A stretch of DNA of 39,193 bases from Defluviitaleaceae bacterium (GTDB taxonomy: Bacteria; Bacillota; Clostridia; Lachnospirales; WRBF01): the NCBI GenBank assembly GCA_009784685.1, contig WRBF01000014.1, positions 1 to 39,193 of the forward strand, read 5' to 3'. Below, piece by piece: positions 15,191-23,929 of this stretch. The notes under the pieces are model-generated. The model was given only the letters and a program-made list of their open reading frames with translations. It was not told the origin of the DNA and made no database searches. A program made the translations under genes and the position numbers. Each line of letters starts with the position of its first letter. Within the stretch, counting starts at the first letter, position 1.

Positions 15191-15634
15191 ATGGCTAAGT
15201 TTGTATACAGCTTAAATACGATTTTAAATGTGAAAGAAAAATTTGAAGATCAAAAAAGACTTGAATACGGACAAGCTGTAAGCCAACTTGAAAAGGAAAA
15301 GGAAAAAAAGAAGGCTCTTGTTTCAAAAAAAGATGCAAATATATTGCTTTTCAAAAAAACGCTAATCGAAAATATCGAACCAAACGAAATCAGCAACATA
15401 AATCACTACACAGAGCTTCTTAAAAGAAATATCATAGCTCAGGAAGCCGTAATAACAAAAGCAGCTGCATTCGTAGAACAAAAGCGAGTTGAGCTAGCAG
15501 ACGCAATGAAAGAGCGAAAAAAATACGAAAAGCTAAAAGAAAAAAGATACGAAGAGTATCTAATAGAAGAGAAAAAAGAAGAACAAAAAATAATAGATGG
15601 TGTAGTAAGCTACAAACACAGTAATAGAGGATAA
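15191..15634 (+). CDS. fliJ: FliJ, flagellar export chaperone/stalk
   Basis: FliJ is the coiled-coil stalk inserted in the FliI hexamer, like F1 gamma, which also escorts chaperones. The 147-residue protein is almost entirely helical and rich in Lys and Glu. It starts with the family-typical 'F.Y.L..IL..KE..E...' pattern (FVYSLNTILNVKEKFEDQKR). Sequence identity in the family is low, so position directly after fliI (9 bases) is part of the evidence. The tail (YLIEEKKEEQKIIDG) is charged. No other reading fits. Confidence 0.9.
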   Translation: MAKFVYSLNTILNVKEKFEDQKRLEYGQAVSQLEKEKEKKKALVSKKDANILLFKKTLIENIEPNEISNINHYTELLKRNIIAQEAVITKAAAFVEQKRVELADAMKERKKYEKLKEKRYEEYLIEEKKEEQKIIDGVVSYKHSNRG

Positions 15635-15711
15635 TCAGATAAGCTATCAGTCAAAATAAGTTTTAATTATCACCCTAAAAAGATATCTGACATCTGTTCC
15701 GGAGGTTTCAA

Positions 15712-16641
15712 ATGGCAAATGCAACTTCGACAAAAAACGCCCGCGAGGCTGATATAGAAAACCTTGATGTTGCTCCTGAATTCGACAAAAAGGCTGCCAA
15801 AAGAGCTGAAAAAGAAGCCAGAAAAGCTATGAAAAAAGCTGAAGGCAAAGGCGGCGGATTAGTTGTTAAACTTGTTGCAGTTTTGCTTGTCGCATCTATT
15901 TTTGCCGCATTTTGGTTTAATGTTTTTGGTGTTAGGGATAATTATTTAATGCCGGTTTTGCAAAGAATACCTGTTGTAAACAATCTTTTGCCGATGACGG
16001 AGGAAGAAGATCCATACGAAAGTATGACTCAGGCGGAACTTATTGCGACAATCGAATCGCTAAGACGTGAGGTTGGTGAAAAAGAGGAGCAAATACAGTC
16101 TCTTTCTGATAGAAGTAACATACTTGCGGGTCAAGTAGAAACCTTAACACAATTTAGAGATCAGCAGGCACAGTTTAGAGCAGATAAAGAAGAATTCGAT
16201 AGAATGATTGTTGGCGGCGGACCGATAGATTTTGCAAGATTTTTTGAGAGAGTTGACCCTGAAAATGCGGCTATATTGTATCAAGATGCCATACGAAGGG
16301 AACATCACAACAGAGATTTTGCTAACTACGTGTCTATGATTCAAGCAATGGAAGCCAGATCGGCGGCGGATATGCTCTCTCGTCTTATAAGGTCTAATCC
16401 GGACTTGGTTGCAAGCGTACTAAGAAGCATGGATAATCGAATCAGCGGCGAAGTTTTGAGCGCAATGTCTGCTCAAGATGCCGCATTGATAGTAAACAGA
16501 ATGTACCCTGAAGCACCTCCGACACCGCCATTGCTTTCTTCATTAATAACTACTCCTTTTGCGCCTGATGCACCAGCGGGTACTGTCAATGACGGTGCGG
16601 CTGGTGAGGATCAAACAGGTGACGAAGATACGGAAGAATAA
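15712..16641 (+). CDS. MotE/YlxF-like flagellar-operon protein with MgtE-N-like domain
   Basis: This is a 309-residue membrane protein in the position usually held by ylxF/motE between fliJ and fliK. A basic cytoplasmic N-terminus (about 26-46, Lys/Ala/Glu-rich) is followed by one membrane segment (about 50-69) and a coiled coil (about 106-165). An all-helical domain (about 185-265) follows; 'ARSAADMLSRLIRSNPDLVA' resembles MgtE N-terminal repeats. An acidic Pro/Ala-rich tail closes the protein. The family has been linked to stator or basal-body assembly in some bacteria; its role here is inferred. The ATG at 15712 has a GGAGG site. Confidence 0.78.
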   Translation: MANATSTKNAREADIENLDVAPEFDKKAAKRAEKEARKAMKKAEGKGGGLVVKLVAVLLVASIFAAFWFNVFGVRDNYLMPVLQRIPVVNNLLPMTEEEDPYESMTQAELIATIESLRREVGEKEEQIQSLSDRSNILAGQVETLTQFRDQQAQFRADKEEFDRMIVGGGPIDFARFFERVDPENAAILYQDAIRREHHNRDFANYVSMIQAMEARSAADMLSRLIRSNPDLVASVLRSMDNRISGEVLSAMSAQDAALIVNRMYPEAPPTPPLLSSLITTPFAPDAPAGTVNDGAAGEDQTGDEDTEE

Positions 16642-16687
16642 TTTGATTTTACCGCTTTAATTTTAGAGCGTTAAAATATAGTGAAAG

Positions 16688-16722
16688 ACTGATGACTTCA
16701 CACGGGTTATCAAATCATCAGT
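16688..16722. other. Inverted repeat upstream of fliK
   Basis: Perfect 8-base arms ACTGATGA (16688-16695) and TCATCAGT (16715-16722) lie in the 120-base gap between the motE-like gene and fliK. No T-run follows, so it is not an intrinsic terminator. It could be an mRNA processing or stability hairpin. Confidence 0.25.
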
Positions 16723-16761
16723 TCAATTAACAAACATTATTTTAGGAAAGGAGGAAAAGGT

Positions 16762-18222
16762 ATGAATGTAAACAACACAGCCAATGTAATCAACAATGTA
16801 CAGCTCACTGAACAGTCGTTATTAAAAACTCAACCTAGTGCAGGCAATTTTTTCAGTGATTTTTTTAACAACTTTGGTAATGCATCAGCCTCAAATCGGA
16901 CTAATAATGTGCCCGAAAGAAGAGATAGCCATACGGTTAACAATTCTGCTCAATCGCAAAATAGGCAGCAGCCTAATAACGTGGAACGTCGGAATGATGT
17001 CACTAATGAGAGACTTGACGAAAGATCAAGAAATGAGCAGCAGCCGGAAGTCGGTACGGAAACAGTGCGTACACGTGAAGAAGTGGAAAACGCAGTATGT
17101 GAAGTTGTTGCGGCAGAAAGAGAAACAATCAGAAATATCGCCGATACTTTAGGCATTACGGCAGAGCAGTTAGCGGAAATTTTGGCAATGCTCGGACTTA
17201 CGGTTTTGGACCTTACTGATAAGCAAAATGTGGACAATCTTTTGCTTATGGTTTTTAACATGGAGAGACCGTCTGATCTTTTAAACTTACCCGGAATTGT
17301 AGGGATGTTTAATGATATAAATGAAGCGGCAGCTGATTTTAATGATTTGATTGAATCTGTTGATTTAACCGCATTAAAAGCCGAGCTTTTAGATTCTAAA
17401 ACTAATCTGCTGCAGGATGGTAACAATCAGCATTTTGCTTATGCTATTGAAGAAGCGAACCAAAATCCGCTTTTTGCAAATGGTGCCGATGTTAAAGACG
17501 AAGTTGTTGAAGTAATGGCGCAGCCTGCGGCTGTCCTTGAAGGTGATGCTGAATCTGCGGAAGATAATCTGCTTAATTTGCAAAACTCAGAAGGGCAAAC
17601 AGCGGTTAGAGCTGAAAACCAATCTTCGTCAGGAAATACAGGCGGACAGCAAGAAAACCCGCTTATGGGTGGCGAACAAGCTGTAAATTCTATAGTCTAT
17701 GAAAACAAAAATGCCGGTCAAATTGCAGCTAACTCATTCGAGATATCATCGTCAGGGCAAGCGGCAAAAGCAGAGACTTTGCAGCCTCGTTCAAGTGTCA
17801 GCGCAAGTGATATAGTCAATCAAATGCTTGAAAAGATGAAAGTTGATGTCAGGGCGAACATTACGGAAGTAAGAATGACTTTGCGCCCCGAAGCTCTAGG
17901 GGATGTTTCGCTTAAAATCATCACAGAGCGCGGTATTGTTACTGCACAGTTTTTAGCTGAAAACGAGCGTGTGAAAGAGATAATCGAAAGCAATTTCAAT
18001 ATCCTTAAAGATGCACTCGAAAAGCAAGGCGTTTCAATTTCATCATTATCAGTTGAAGTCGGCTCTGAAAAAGGCCAACAGATGCTTGAAGAGTATGAAA
18101 GAGGACGTCATCTGTCAGCAGAGCGCATTCGTCAAATAATGGGAATTGCATTAGATGATGAAGAGCTTGAATCAGAGGCAATTCAAAATGTAGAAGGCAA
18201 TGAAGTTAATTATTATGCGTAA
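16762..18222 (+). CDS. fliK: FliK, hook-length control protein
   Basis: FliK is the exported molecular ruler that stops hook growth and switches FlhB specificity to filament substrates. The 486-residue protein has a long, low-complexity Asn/Gln/Glu-rich N-terminal and middle region, the ruler part. The conserved Flg_hook C-terminal domain lies at about 360-450, with VRMTLRPEALGDVSLKI and FNILKDALEKQGVSISSLSV. GGAAAGGAGG precedes the ATG at 16762. Its position before flgD is standard. The N-terminal half is composition-biased, so only the C-terminal domain is diagnostic. Confidence 0.93.
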   Translation: MNVNNTANVINNVQLTEQSLLKTQPSAGNFFSDFFNNFGNASASNRTNNVPERRDSHTVNNSAQSQNRQQPNNVERRNDVTNERLDERSRNEQQPEVGTETVRTREEVENAVCEVVAAERETIRNIADTLGITAEQLAEILAMLGLTVLDLTDKQNVDNLLLMVFNMERPSDLLNLPGIVGMFNDINEAAADFNDLIESVDLTALKAELLDSKTNLLQDGNNQHFAYAIEEANQNPLFANGADVKDEVVEVMAQPAAVLEGDAESAEDNLLNLQNSEGQTAVRAENQSSSGNTGGQQENPLMGGEQAVNSIVYENKNAGQIAANSFEISSSGQAAKAETLQPRSSVSASDIVNQMLEKMKVDVRANITEVRMTLRPEALGDVSLKIITERGIVTAQFLAENERVKEIIESNFNILKDALEKQGVSISSLSVEVGSEKGQQMLEEYERGRHLSAERIRQIMGIALDDEELESEAIQNVEGNEVNYYA

Positions 18223-18262
18223 CACAATATATAACTAATTGATTTGGAAAGGAGGTTACAAT

Positions 18263-19234
18263 ATGTCAGATACAGGTATGTGGTTTGATGTACAGCAACG
18301 TATGGAGGCACATGAGGCAACAGGATCAACAGCCAACCCTGCATCACGTCCTCGTACAGAAGGCAATGAAATGGGGAGAGATGCCTTTTTACGCCTTTTA
18401 ATAACCCAGCTTCAATTTCAAGACCCGCTTAGCCCTATGGAAGATAGAGATTTTATCGCCCAATTAGCGCAGTTTTCAGCTCTTGAAGAAATGCAAAACA
18501 TGACAAGAATGCTTGGGCAATCTAAAGCGTTTTCGATGGTAGGAAATATTGTTCATGCCAGACACTTTAATGAAGCAGCTAACCGGACTGATGAAATACT
18601 GGGAGTTGTTACATCCGTAGCTTTAAGAAATGGCGTTCCGTTTCTTGAGATTGATGGGGATAGAACAGTACCTCTAAGTGCTGTACAGGAAGTTTTGGGA
18701 AGCCAAAACGACATGCTTCTTAGAATGTTGCAAAACAATCTTAACCATTTACAAAACGTGGCTCTTATCGGACGGTATATTCAAGCTCTTGTTCCGGGAA
18801 CGGATGGCAGACAGCCTGAGTTCATTGAAGGTCAAGTTGATCAAGTCATGCAAGATGCTAACGGTAATACCATACTGATGGTTAATGGAAGAGAAGTATT
18901 TGCGGCAGAAGTTATTTCAGTTGCAGATCGCAATCTCTTAATAGGCAAAACAATTTCCTTTATGCATGGCACTGAAAGAATTGAAGGTCCTATACAAGGT
19001 GTTGTAATTCAAGATGATCGTGCTTACTTGCGTGTTAATGGGATTAACGTTCATATTGAGAGAATAAACCAAGCGACGGATGCTATTAGGCTCATTGAAA
19101 CGACTATTACGCATAGAGGCAATGAGTACACAATTGTAGGCGTAATGATCAGAAACGGTGCTCCAATCCTTATAGCGGATGACGAGACAGAAATTCCGTT
19201 CAGAGAGTTCAGAGGAATTAGGGAAGATGATTAA
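18263..19234 (+). CDS. flgD: FlgD, hook-capping protein with apparent tandem C-terminal modules
   Basis: FlgD is the scaffold that caps the growing hook and is needed for FlgE polymerisation. The N-terminal capping motif is clear: RDAFLRLLITQLQFQDPLSP, then 'FIAQLAQFSALEEMQNM'. The ATG at 18263 is chosen because AAGGAGGT stands just upstream; an earlier in-frame TTG at 18239 would place that site inside the gene. At about 323 residues it is much longer than many FlgDs (roughly 140-230). The extra length looks like repeats of one small beta module (about 45-55 residues each), covering roughly 18538-18702, 18763-18927, 18937-19080 and 19090-19221. Each has an I-G-x-x-I-like start and a 'G.V..V' plus 'L.VNG..V' core. 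The repeat reading is by eye. Confidence 0.93.
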   Translation: MSDTGMWFDVQQRMEAHEATGSTANPASRPRTEGNEMGRDAFLRLLITQLQFQDPLSPMEDRDFIAQLAQFSALEEMQNMTRMLGQSKAFSMVGNIVHARHFNEAANRTDEILGVVTSVALRNGVPFLEIDGDRTVPLSAVQEVLGSQNDMLLRMLQNNLNHLQNVALIGRYIQALVPGTDGRQPEFIEGQVDQVMQDANGNTILMVNGREVFAAEVISVADRNLLIGKTISFMHGTERIEGPIQGVVIQDDRAYLRVNGINVHIERINQATDAIRLIETTITHRGNEYTIVGVMIRNGAPILIADDETEIPFREFRGIREDD

Positions 19235-19283
19235 GCCCGCTGTTACCGATGGTACTAGCAAATCATAGCTAAGGAGGGATTTT

Positions 19284-19676
19284 ATGCAGATATTCCCCGG
19301 AACAAATAAAGTAAATAGCAGTATAAATCCCGTTGCTGACGAGCATCAGTTAAGGAATACGCCCCAAGCGAGCAATCCGGGGGTAAGCTTCGGGGATGTG
19401 CTCGGTAATAAAATTGCGGAAAATCAGCCGATTATTTTTTCAAAGCATGCTAGTCTAAGGCTTAACTCAAGAAATATAAACCTTTCAGGCGAACAAATTG
19501 CAAGGGTTGAAAATGGGCTAACGCAAGCAAGGCAAAAAGGAATAAATGATTCGCTTGTTGTCGTTGATGATATAAGGCTTGTTGTAAATGTTAAAAGCAA
19601 GACGGTCATAACGGCTATGCAAAGCGTAACAGATAATAATATTTTTACGAACATTGATGGTGCTGTAATTGTATAA
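19284..19676 (+). CDS. Flagellar operon protein of the TIGR02530 family
   Basis: This is a 130-residue soluble protein found between flgD and flgE in many Firmicutes flagellar operons. The conserved part starts with FSKHASLRLNSRNINLSGEQ (about 52-71). It continues through 'ARQKGINDSLVVVDDIRLVVNV' segments and ends with FTNIDGAVIV. This strand-rich C-terminal block is the family hallmark. Its biochemical role is not established; a link to hook assembly is suggested only by gene order. An AGGAGGG site precedes the ATG at 19284. No unusual traits were seen. Confidence 0.88.
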   Translation: MQIFPGTNKVNSSINPVADEHQLRNTPQASNPGVSFGDVLGNKIAENQPIIFSKHASLRLNSRNINLSGEQIARVENGLTQARQKGINDSLVVVDDIRLVVNVKSKTVITAMQSVTDNNIFTNIDGAVIV

Positions 19677-19691
19677 CGGCATTTGAGTTCG

Positions 19692-19722
19692 GGCGAGGTT
19701 GGACCCTATGGGAGATTTCGCC
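19692..19722 (+). other. Small nested hairpin upstream of flgE
   Basis: GGCGA (19692-19696) pairs with TCGCC (19718-19722), and an inner CCC/GGG pair (19704-19706, 19710-19712) closes on TAT. It sits in the 108-base gap before flgE, about 60 bases ahead of the start codon, with no T-run. It may tune hook-protein expression or mRNA stability; function is not known. Confidence 0.25.
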
Positions 19723-19784
19723 AATATATAACATTATATCATTTAGATATATATACAGTTTCTAACAGATAGGGGGAAACAATT

Positions 19785-21194
19785 ATGATGCGTTCTATGT
19801 TTTCCGGAGTTTCCGGATTAAGAGTACACCAAACGAGAATGGATGTTATTGCAGATAACGTAGCCAATGTTAATACTGTCGGCTTTAAATCAAGCCGAGT
19901 TACGTTTAACGAAGTTTTCAGTCAGCTCGTTTCAGGTGCTTCAGCACCAAACCCTGCGACAGGTCGTGGTGGTGTTAATGCGATGCAAATAGGTCTTGGT
20001 GTTGGTATTGCATCAATAGATAAAATTATGACGCCGGGTTTTGCTCAGCGTACAGATAGGTCGCTTGACCTTATGCTTGACGGCAGCGGATTTTTTATAG
20101 TCGGCGACGGCAGCGGAACTTATTTCACCCGTGCCGGTGCGTTTGATATCGACCCGGCAGGTAATATAGTTGACCCAAGAGGTATGATCCTTATGGGTTG
20201 GGGGGTTGATGCCGCAGGTAATATACAAAGATCATCCGTTCAGCCTCTTAATATGCATGAGGGCGGAAGGCAGCAAATGCCTGCCACTGCAACAACAACG
20301 GTAGATTTTTCAGGTAACTTAAATGGACGTACTCGTCCTGTTCATGAAAGTACAATTGGTGTTTTTGACTCACTAGGTAATAGATATATACTTGATGTTG
20401 TGTTTACTATGGGGGCTGTTGCCGCTAACGGTAATACGACATGGACTATGACCTTTCCAGCTAACGGTACTCCCGGTTTTGGTAGTCCCCCACAGACTGC
20501 CAATGGCGTTTATATGTCCCTAGACGGAAACCCTGAGCAATTTGTGCGATTTGGGGATTTTGACCCTGATGAATACTTTGAATTGGTATTTGATACAAAC
20601 GGTAATCTGGTAGGAAATGCAAATCGAATACTTGGTATTCCTAATGTGTTGCCAGGACTTGCACCAGGAGCAACTTTCGGTCGTCCTCCGGTTGGAGGGG
20701 AGCTCGCTGCTGCTGTTGTTCCAGGCGGAGCTGCTACTACACCAGCAACAGGTGTTGTTGTTGTTAATTTCGAAGAGCTGTTTCAGACTGATGCCGGTGC
20801 ACAAGTAAGAAGAGCCGAAAATGGTAATCGTCCGGGTGTACTTTCAGAGATTTCTGTAGGCGGCGACGGTATAATAACAGGTCGTTACTCAAATGGTCTT
20901 AATAGAACATTAGGTCAGATTGCTGTTGCAAGATTCCCTAATCCGGGTGGTCTTCAAAAAATCGGTAACAACCTTTTTGTACCAACATCTAACTCCGGTC
21001 AGTTCGACGGAACAGGTGAAGAAGTCGGAGCCGATGGCAGTGCTATAATGGGCGGTGTTCTGGAGATGTCGAACGTTGACCTTGCCGGCGAATTTACAAA
21101 TATTATTGTAACGCAAAGGGGTTTCCAAGCTAATTCGCGTATTATCTCAACTTCTGACGAAATGCTGCAAGAGCTTGTTAACCTTAGAAGATAA
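19785..21194 (+). CDS. flgE: FlgE, flagellar hook protein
   Basis: FlgE polymerises into the hook, the universal joint outside the cell. The 469-residue protein has the N-terminal flagellar rod/hook motif (RMDVIADNVANVNTVGFKSS, about 18-37) and the mid-protein core 'GFFIVGDGSGTYFTRAGAFDID'. The conserved C-terminal helix includes FTNIIVTQRGFQANSRIIST. A Gly/Ala/Pro/Val-rich stretch (about 288-325) looks like a surface-exposed variable loop. AGGGGGAA precedes the start; the second codon is also ATG. A strong hairpin follows the gene, marking the end of the first half of the cluster. Confidence 0.96.
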   Translation: MMRSMFSGVSGLRVHQTRMDVIADNVANVNTVGFKSSRVTFNEVFSQLVSGASAPNPATGRGGVNAMQIGLGVGIASIDKIMTPGFAQRTDRSLDLMLDGSGFFIVGDGSGTYFTRAGAFDIDPAGNIVDPRGMILMGWGVDAAGNIQRSSVQPLNMHEGGRQQMPATATTTVDFSGNLNGRTRPVHESTIGVFDSLGNRYILDVVFTMGAVAANGNTTWTMTFPANGTPGFGSPPQTANGVYMSLDGNPEQFVRFGDFDPDEYFELVFDTNGNLVGNANRILGIPNVLPGLAPGATFGRPPVGGELAAAVVPGGAATTPATGVVVVNFEELFQTDAGAQVRRAENGNRPGVLSEISVGGDGIITGRYSNGLNRTLGQIAVARFPNPGGLQKIGNNLFVPTSNSGQFDGTGEEVGADGSAIMGGVLEMSNVDLAGEFTNIIVTQRGFQANSRIISTSDEMLQELVNLRR

Positions 21195-21226
21195 TTCATT
21201 AAAGAAATGATTGAAGTGACTTAAAT

Positions 21227-21268
21227 GCCGTTTGCGGGGCTGTGGTCGAATAGCCCCGCAGAAAGCGG
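21227..21268 (+). other. Strong GC-rich hairpin after flgE
   Basis: TGCGGGGCT (21233-21241) pairs perfectly with AGCCCCGCA (21252-21260) around a 10-base loop, and flanking GCCG/CGGC (21227-21230, 21265-21268) can extend it. No T-run follows, so it is more likely an mRNA 3'-end stabiliser or partial terminator than a classical terminator. It lies 30 bases after the hook gene and is the most GC-rich hairpin in this gap. Confidence 0.45.
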
Positions 21269-21334
21269 CAAGTATGAAAGATATTCTCACTAATTGTAAA
21301 ATTTTCTATAGTTTTCAAGATTTATATGTAATAA

Positions 21335-21363
21335 TTTACTTTTCTGTAATAATTTGATATAAT
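21335..21363 (+). promoter_or_regulatory. Sigma-A-type promoter of the flbD-mot-fli segment
   Basis: TTTACT (21335-21340) and a perfect TATAAT (21358-21363) are 17 bases apart. A TG at 21355-21356 makes an extended -10. This stands 54 bases upstream of flbD, after the flgE hairpin, so the downstream genes probably have their own promoter. Confidence 0.6.
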
Positions 21364-21416
21364 AAATAATTGTTGGTCACAAAGGCGGCATAACAAACAG
21401 ATGGAGGGATATATAG

Positions 21417-21632
21417 ATGATAATTGTAACACGTTTAAACGAAAAGCCCCTCACAATAAGCAGCGAGCTTATCGAATCAATTGAAGATGTACCGGATACG
21501 GTTATTACAATGACTACCGGCAGGAAAATTATCGTGCAGGAAACCATTGATGAAGTTATAGATAAAGTAATTGAGTACAAGCAAAAGATTTTTTCCGGAG
21601 TGGTTGTAAACCCTCCTAAGCACGACATTTAA
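21417..21632 (+). CDS. flbD: FlbD/SwrD-family small flagellar protein
   Basis: This is a 71-residue protein of the FlbD family, called SwrD in Bacillus subtilis, where it increases flagellar power for swarming. It begins with the diagnostic 'MI.VTRLN...' (MIIVTRLNEKPLTISSELIE) and contains TVITMTTGRKIIVQET. It has no membrane segment. GGAGGG precedes the ATG at 21417. Its place just ahead of motA-motB fits the stator-related role known for SwrD. It is not the Caulobacter NtrC-like FlbD, which shares only the name. Confidence 0.9.
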   Translation: MIIVTRLNEKPLTISSELIESIEDVPDTVITMTTGRKIIVQETIDEVIDKVIEYKQKIFSGVVVNPPKHDI

Positions 21633-21689
21633 TTAGTCTCTAACCATAAGGTAAGACTATAAGTAATGTAAGAACGGGAGGAAGCTAAC

Positions 21690-22496
21690 TTGGATAAGGG
21701 TTCATTAATCGGTTTTATAGCGGCTGTCGGTCTGATCGTAACTGCGATGATTTTGGCAGTCTGGCCTGAATTTGGTATGATGACTGCATTTTTGGATGCT
21801 CCGTCGGTTTTAATTGTTCTTGGAGGAACTGTTGCAGCAACGATGGTTTCTACTACAATGGAAAATTTTGTTACTTCATTAAAAGCAATGGGAAAGGCCT
21901 TCAGACCGCCTAATGTTGACCCAATGGCTGCTATTGAAAAAATTATAACGCTTGCCAATCTCGCTCGTAAAGAAGGTATTTTGGCACTTGAAGAAGCGGC
22001 TAAAACTATGGACGATACGTTCCTTGAAAAGGGTATAATGCTCATAGTTGACGGTACTGACCCTGAGCTTGTTAGGAGTATTCTTGAAACGGAGATTGCC
22101 TACATAGAGGGCCGTCATGCCGCAGTAAGAAGTACCTATGATTTCATGGCTCTGATGGCACCTGCTTTTGGTATGTCCGGTACAGTTATTGGGCTTATCG
22201 TTATGCTTCAAAGAATGGATGATCCTAGTGCGATTGGCGGGGCGATGGCGGTTGCGGTTATAACGACTCTTTATGGATCTATGGTTGCAAACGTTGTTTG
22301 TTTGCCGGTTTCAAGTAAGCTTAAAACTTTCAGTGCTGAAGAGATGCTTATGAAAGAAGTTCTTATAGAAGGTATGCTTTCAATTCAAGCCGGAGAAAAC
22401 CCAAGAATTATTGAAGAAAAGCTTAAAGCATTCTTATCACCTAAGATGAGAAACGCAGGCGCACCGGAAGGCGGCGCAGCAACGGCAGAAGAATAA
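21690..22496 (+). CDS. motA: MotA, flagellar stator subunit
   Basis: MotA forms the pentameric ring of the ion-driven stator around MotB. The 268-residue protein has four membrane segments (about 5-25, 32-52 and two near 150-210) and a large cytoplasmic loop. The conserved proline-bearing segment FMALMAPAFGMSGTVIGLIV is present. The start is TTG at 21690 behind GGGAGGAAG. MotB follows after 36 bases. Whether protons or sodium ions are used cannot be told from MotA alone. Confidence 0.95.
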   Translation: MDKGSLIGFIAAVGLIVTAMILAVWPEFGMMTAFLDAPSVLIVLGGTVAATMVSTTMENFVTSLKAMGKAFRPPNVDPMAAIEKIITLANLARKEGILALEEAAKTMDDTFLEKGIMLIVDGTDPELVRSILETEIAYIEGRHAAVRSTYDFMALMAPAFGMSGTVIGLIVMLQRMDDPSAIGGAMAVAVITTLYGSMVANVVCLPVSSKLKTFSAEEMLMKEVLIEGMLSIQAGENPRIIEEKLKAFLSPKMRNAGAPEGGAATAEE

Positions 22497-22532
22497 GAAT
22501 ATTTTTTGAAGTTAGAAAGCAGGTGGATGTAA

Positions 22533-23330
22533 ATGGCGAAAAAAAATAAACCCCCTGAGGCAGATGCGAGTAAGGTTTTGCCGGGTTGGATTGCTACTTG
22601 GTCAGACTTGGCGATGTTGATGTTTGCGTTTTTCGTTATGTTGTTCTCCATGTCCACAATAGATATTGAAAGGTTCCAACAAGTCGCCGCGTCTTTTTCC
22701 GGGCGAGAGTTAATGGTTATGGGCGGGGGCGGCATAGGTATTGACGATTTAATTGGAAGTGGTATAATAGATTTGCCATCTATTGCTGAAGGTGTGTTTG
22801 ATTCAAGACCAAGTCTTGAAGAAAGGCATTATGCGTTGGAGAATTTGCATGATATAGCATCTGACTTCAGAACATATTTTGCGGAATATCATGGGCTTGA
22901 TGGTGGAGAAATTGATGTTATAGTCGGAGAAGAATCTGTAAGGATTATCTTCCCCGGAGGAATACTATTTGACTCCGGTCGTGCGGATTTAAGACCAGAT
23001 GCCTTTGAGATGTTAGATATAGTTGCGAATGCGATTTTTATGCATCCCGAGTTATTTATTGAAATAGAAGGTCATGCTGATAATGTGCCTATGCGCACAG
23101 CACGCTTCCCAAGCAACTGGCATTTATCTTCTGAAAGAGCAGTAGCGGTTCTTTGGTATTTTGTTGATGCACGGGGCGTTGAGCCTACTCGTATATCATC
23201 AAGGGGATTTGGCGAATATCACCCAATTGCCACTAACGATACTGACGAAGGCAGGGCGCGCAACAGGCGTGTTGAAATTAATCTTGTGAACAGAGATATG
23301 AGCTTCCCGAGCTTTACGGAAAGCGAATGA
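22533..23330 (+). CDS. motB: MotB, flagellar stator subunit
   Basis: MotB anchors the stator to peptidoglycan and carries the ion-binding aspartate. The single membrane segment, TWSDLAMLMFAFFVMLFSMS (about 22-41), contains that residue as Asp25. The C-terminal OmpA-like domain (about 130-250) includes LFDSGRADLRPDAFEMLD and EGHADNVPM, the peptidoglycan-binding core. It is 265 residues, normal for MotB. The AGGTGG site before the ATG at 22533 supports the start. Confidence 0.96.
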   Translation: MAKKNKPPEADASKVLPGWIATWSDLAMLMFAFFVMLFSMSTIDIERFQQVAASFSGRELMVMGGGGIGIDDLIGSGIIDLPSIAEGVFDSRPSLEERHYALENLHDIASDFRTYFAEYHGLDGGEIDVIVGEESVRIIFPGGILFDSGRADLRPDAFEMLDIVANAIFMHPELFIEIEGHADNVPMRTARFPSNWHLSSERAVAVLWYFVDARGVEPTRISSRGFGEYHPIATNDTDEGRARNRRVEINLVNRDMSFPSFTESE

Positions 23331-23377
23331 TAATATAGTGTTTTGTGAAATTAGTTTTATAAAGGGAGATGACTTCG

Positions 23378-23875
23378 TTGGCTGAAAATAAAAATAAACT
23401 GATGATGATAATAATAATTGTGTTGCTTGCGGTGCTGCTTGTTACGATTGCGGCAGTTTCTGTTATTGCCTTTCGCGTTATGTCAAGTGAACCTGAAGAA
23501 CCGGGGGCTGATATTATTGCAGTTGTACCTGTGCTGACACCGGAACAGATTGAGATAATAGAACTTTCATCACCTATAGGTACAAACCTCGCAAGAGGAG
23601 CTACAGGGGAAACTCATTTTATAAGATTAAGTCTTGCTACAGGCGTTAATAATACTCAAGGCAGGGAAAGCGAAGAATTCGCTGTACTCATTGCAGAGAA
23701 AGAGCCTATAGTGAGAGATGTTATGCTTGGGGTTATTAAAAGCAAGACACATGAAGAGCTATCTCGACCTGACGGGCGTGATGTGTTGAGGGATGAAATA
23801 TTGGCAAGACTTCAACATACATTCCAAAATCATTTGCTTGTCGCAGTTTATATAAGCGATTGGGCTTTGCAATAA
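23378..23875 (+). CDS. fliL: FliL, flagellar basal-body/stator-associated protein
   Basis: FliL is a single-pass membrane protein that rings the stator and supports torque. The protein has an N-terminal membrane segment (KLMMIIIIVLLAVLLVTIAA) and an extracytoplasmic domain of the stomatin-like FliL fold. It ends in '..HLLVAVYISDWALQ', close to the usual FliL terminus. TTG at 23378 (165 residues) is chosen because the AAGGGAG site at 23362-23368 is 9 bases upstream. The in-frame ATG at 23369 abuts that site. Position between motB and fliM is standard. Confidence 0.9.
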   Translation: MAENKNKLMMIIIIVLLAVLLVTIAAVSVIAFRVMSSEPEEPGADIIAVVPVLTPEQIEIIELSSPIGTNLARGATGETHFIRLSLATGVNNTQGRESEEFAVLIAEKEPIVRDVMLGVIKSKTHEELSRPDGRDVLRDEILARLQHTFQNHLLVAVYISDWALQ

Positions 23876-23929
23876 ATATTAGTTGAAATTTAACGTTTGA
23901 CATTATTTTGATACAACGGTGGTGAGTAA

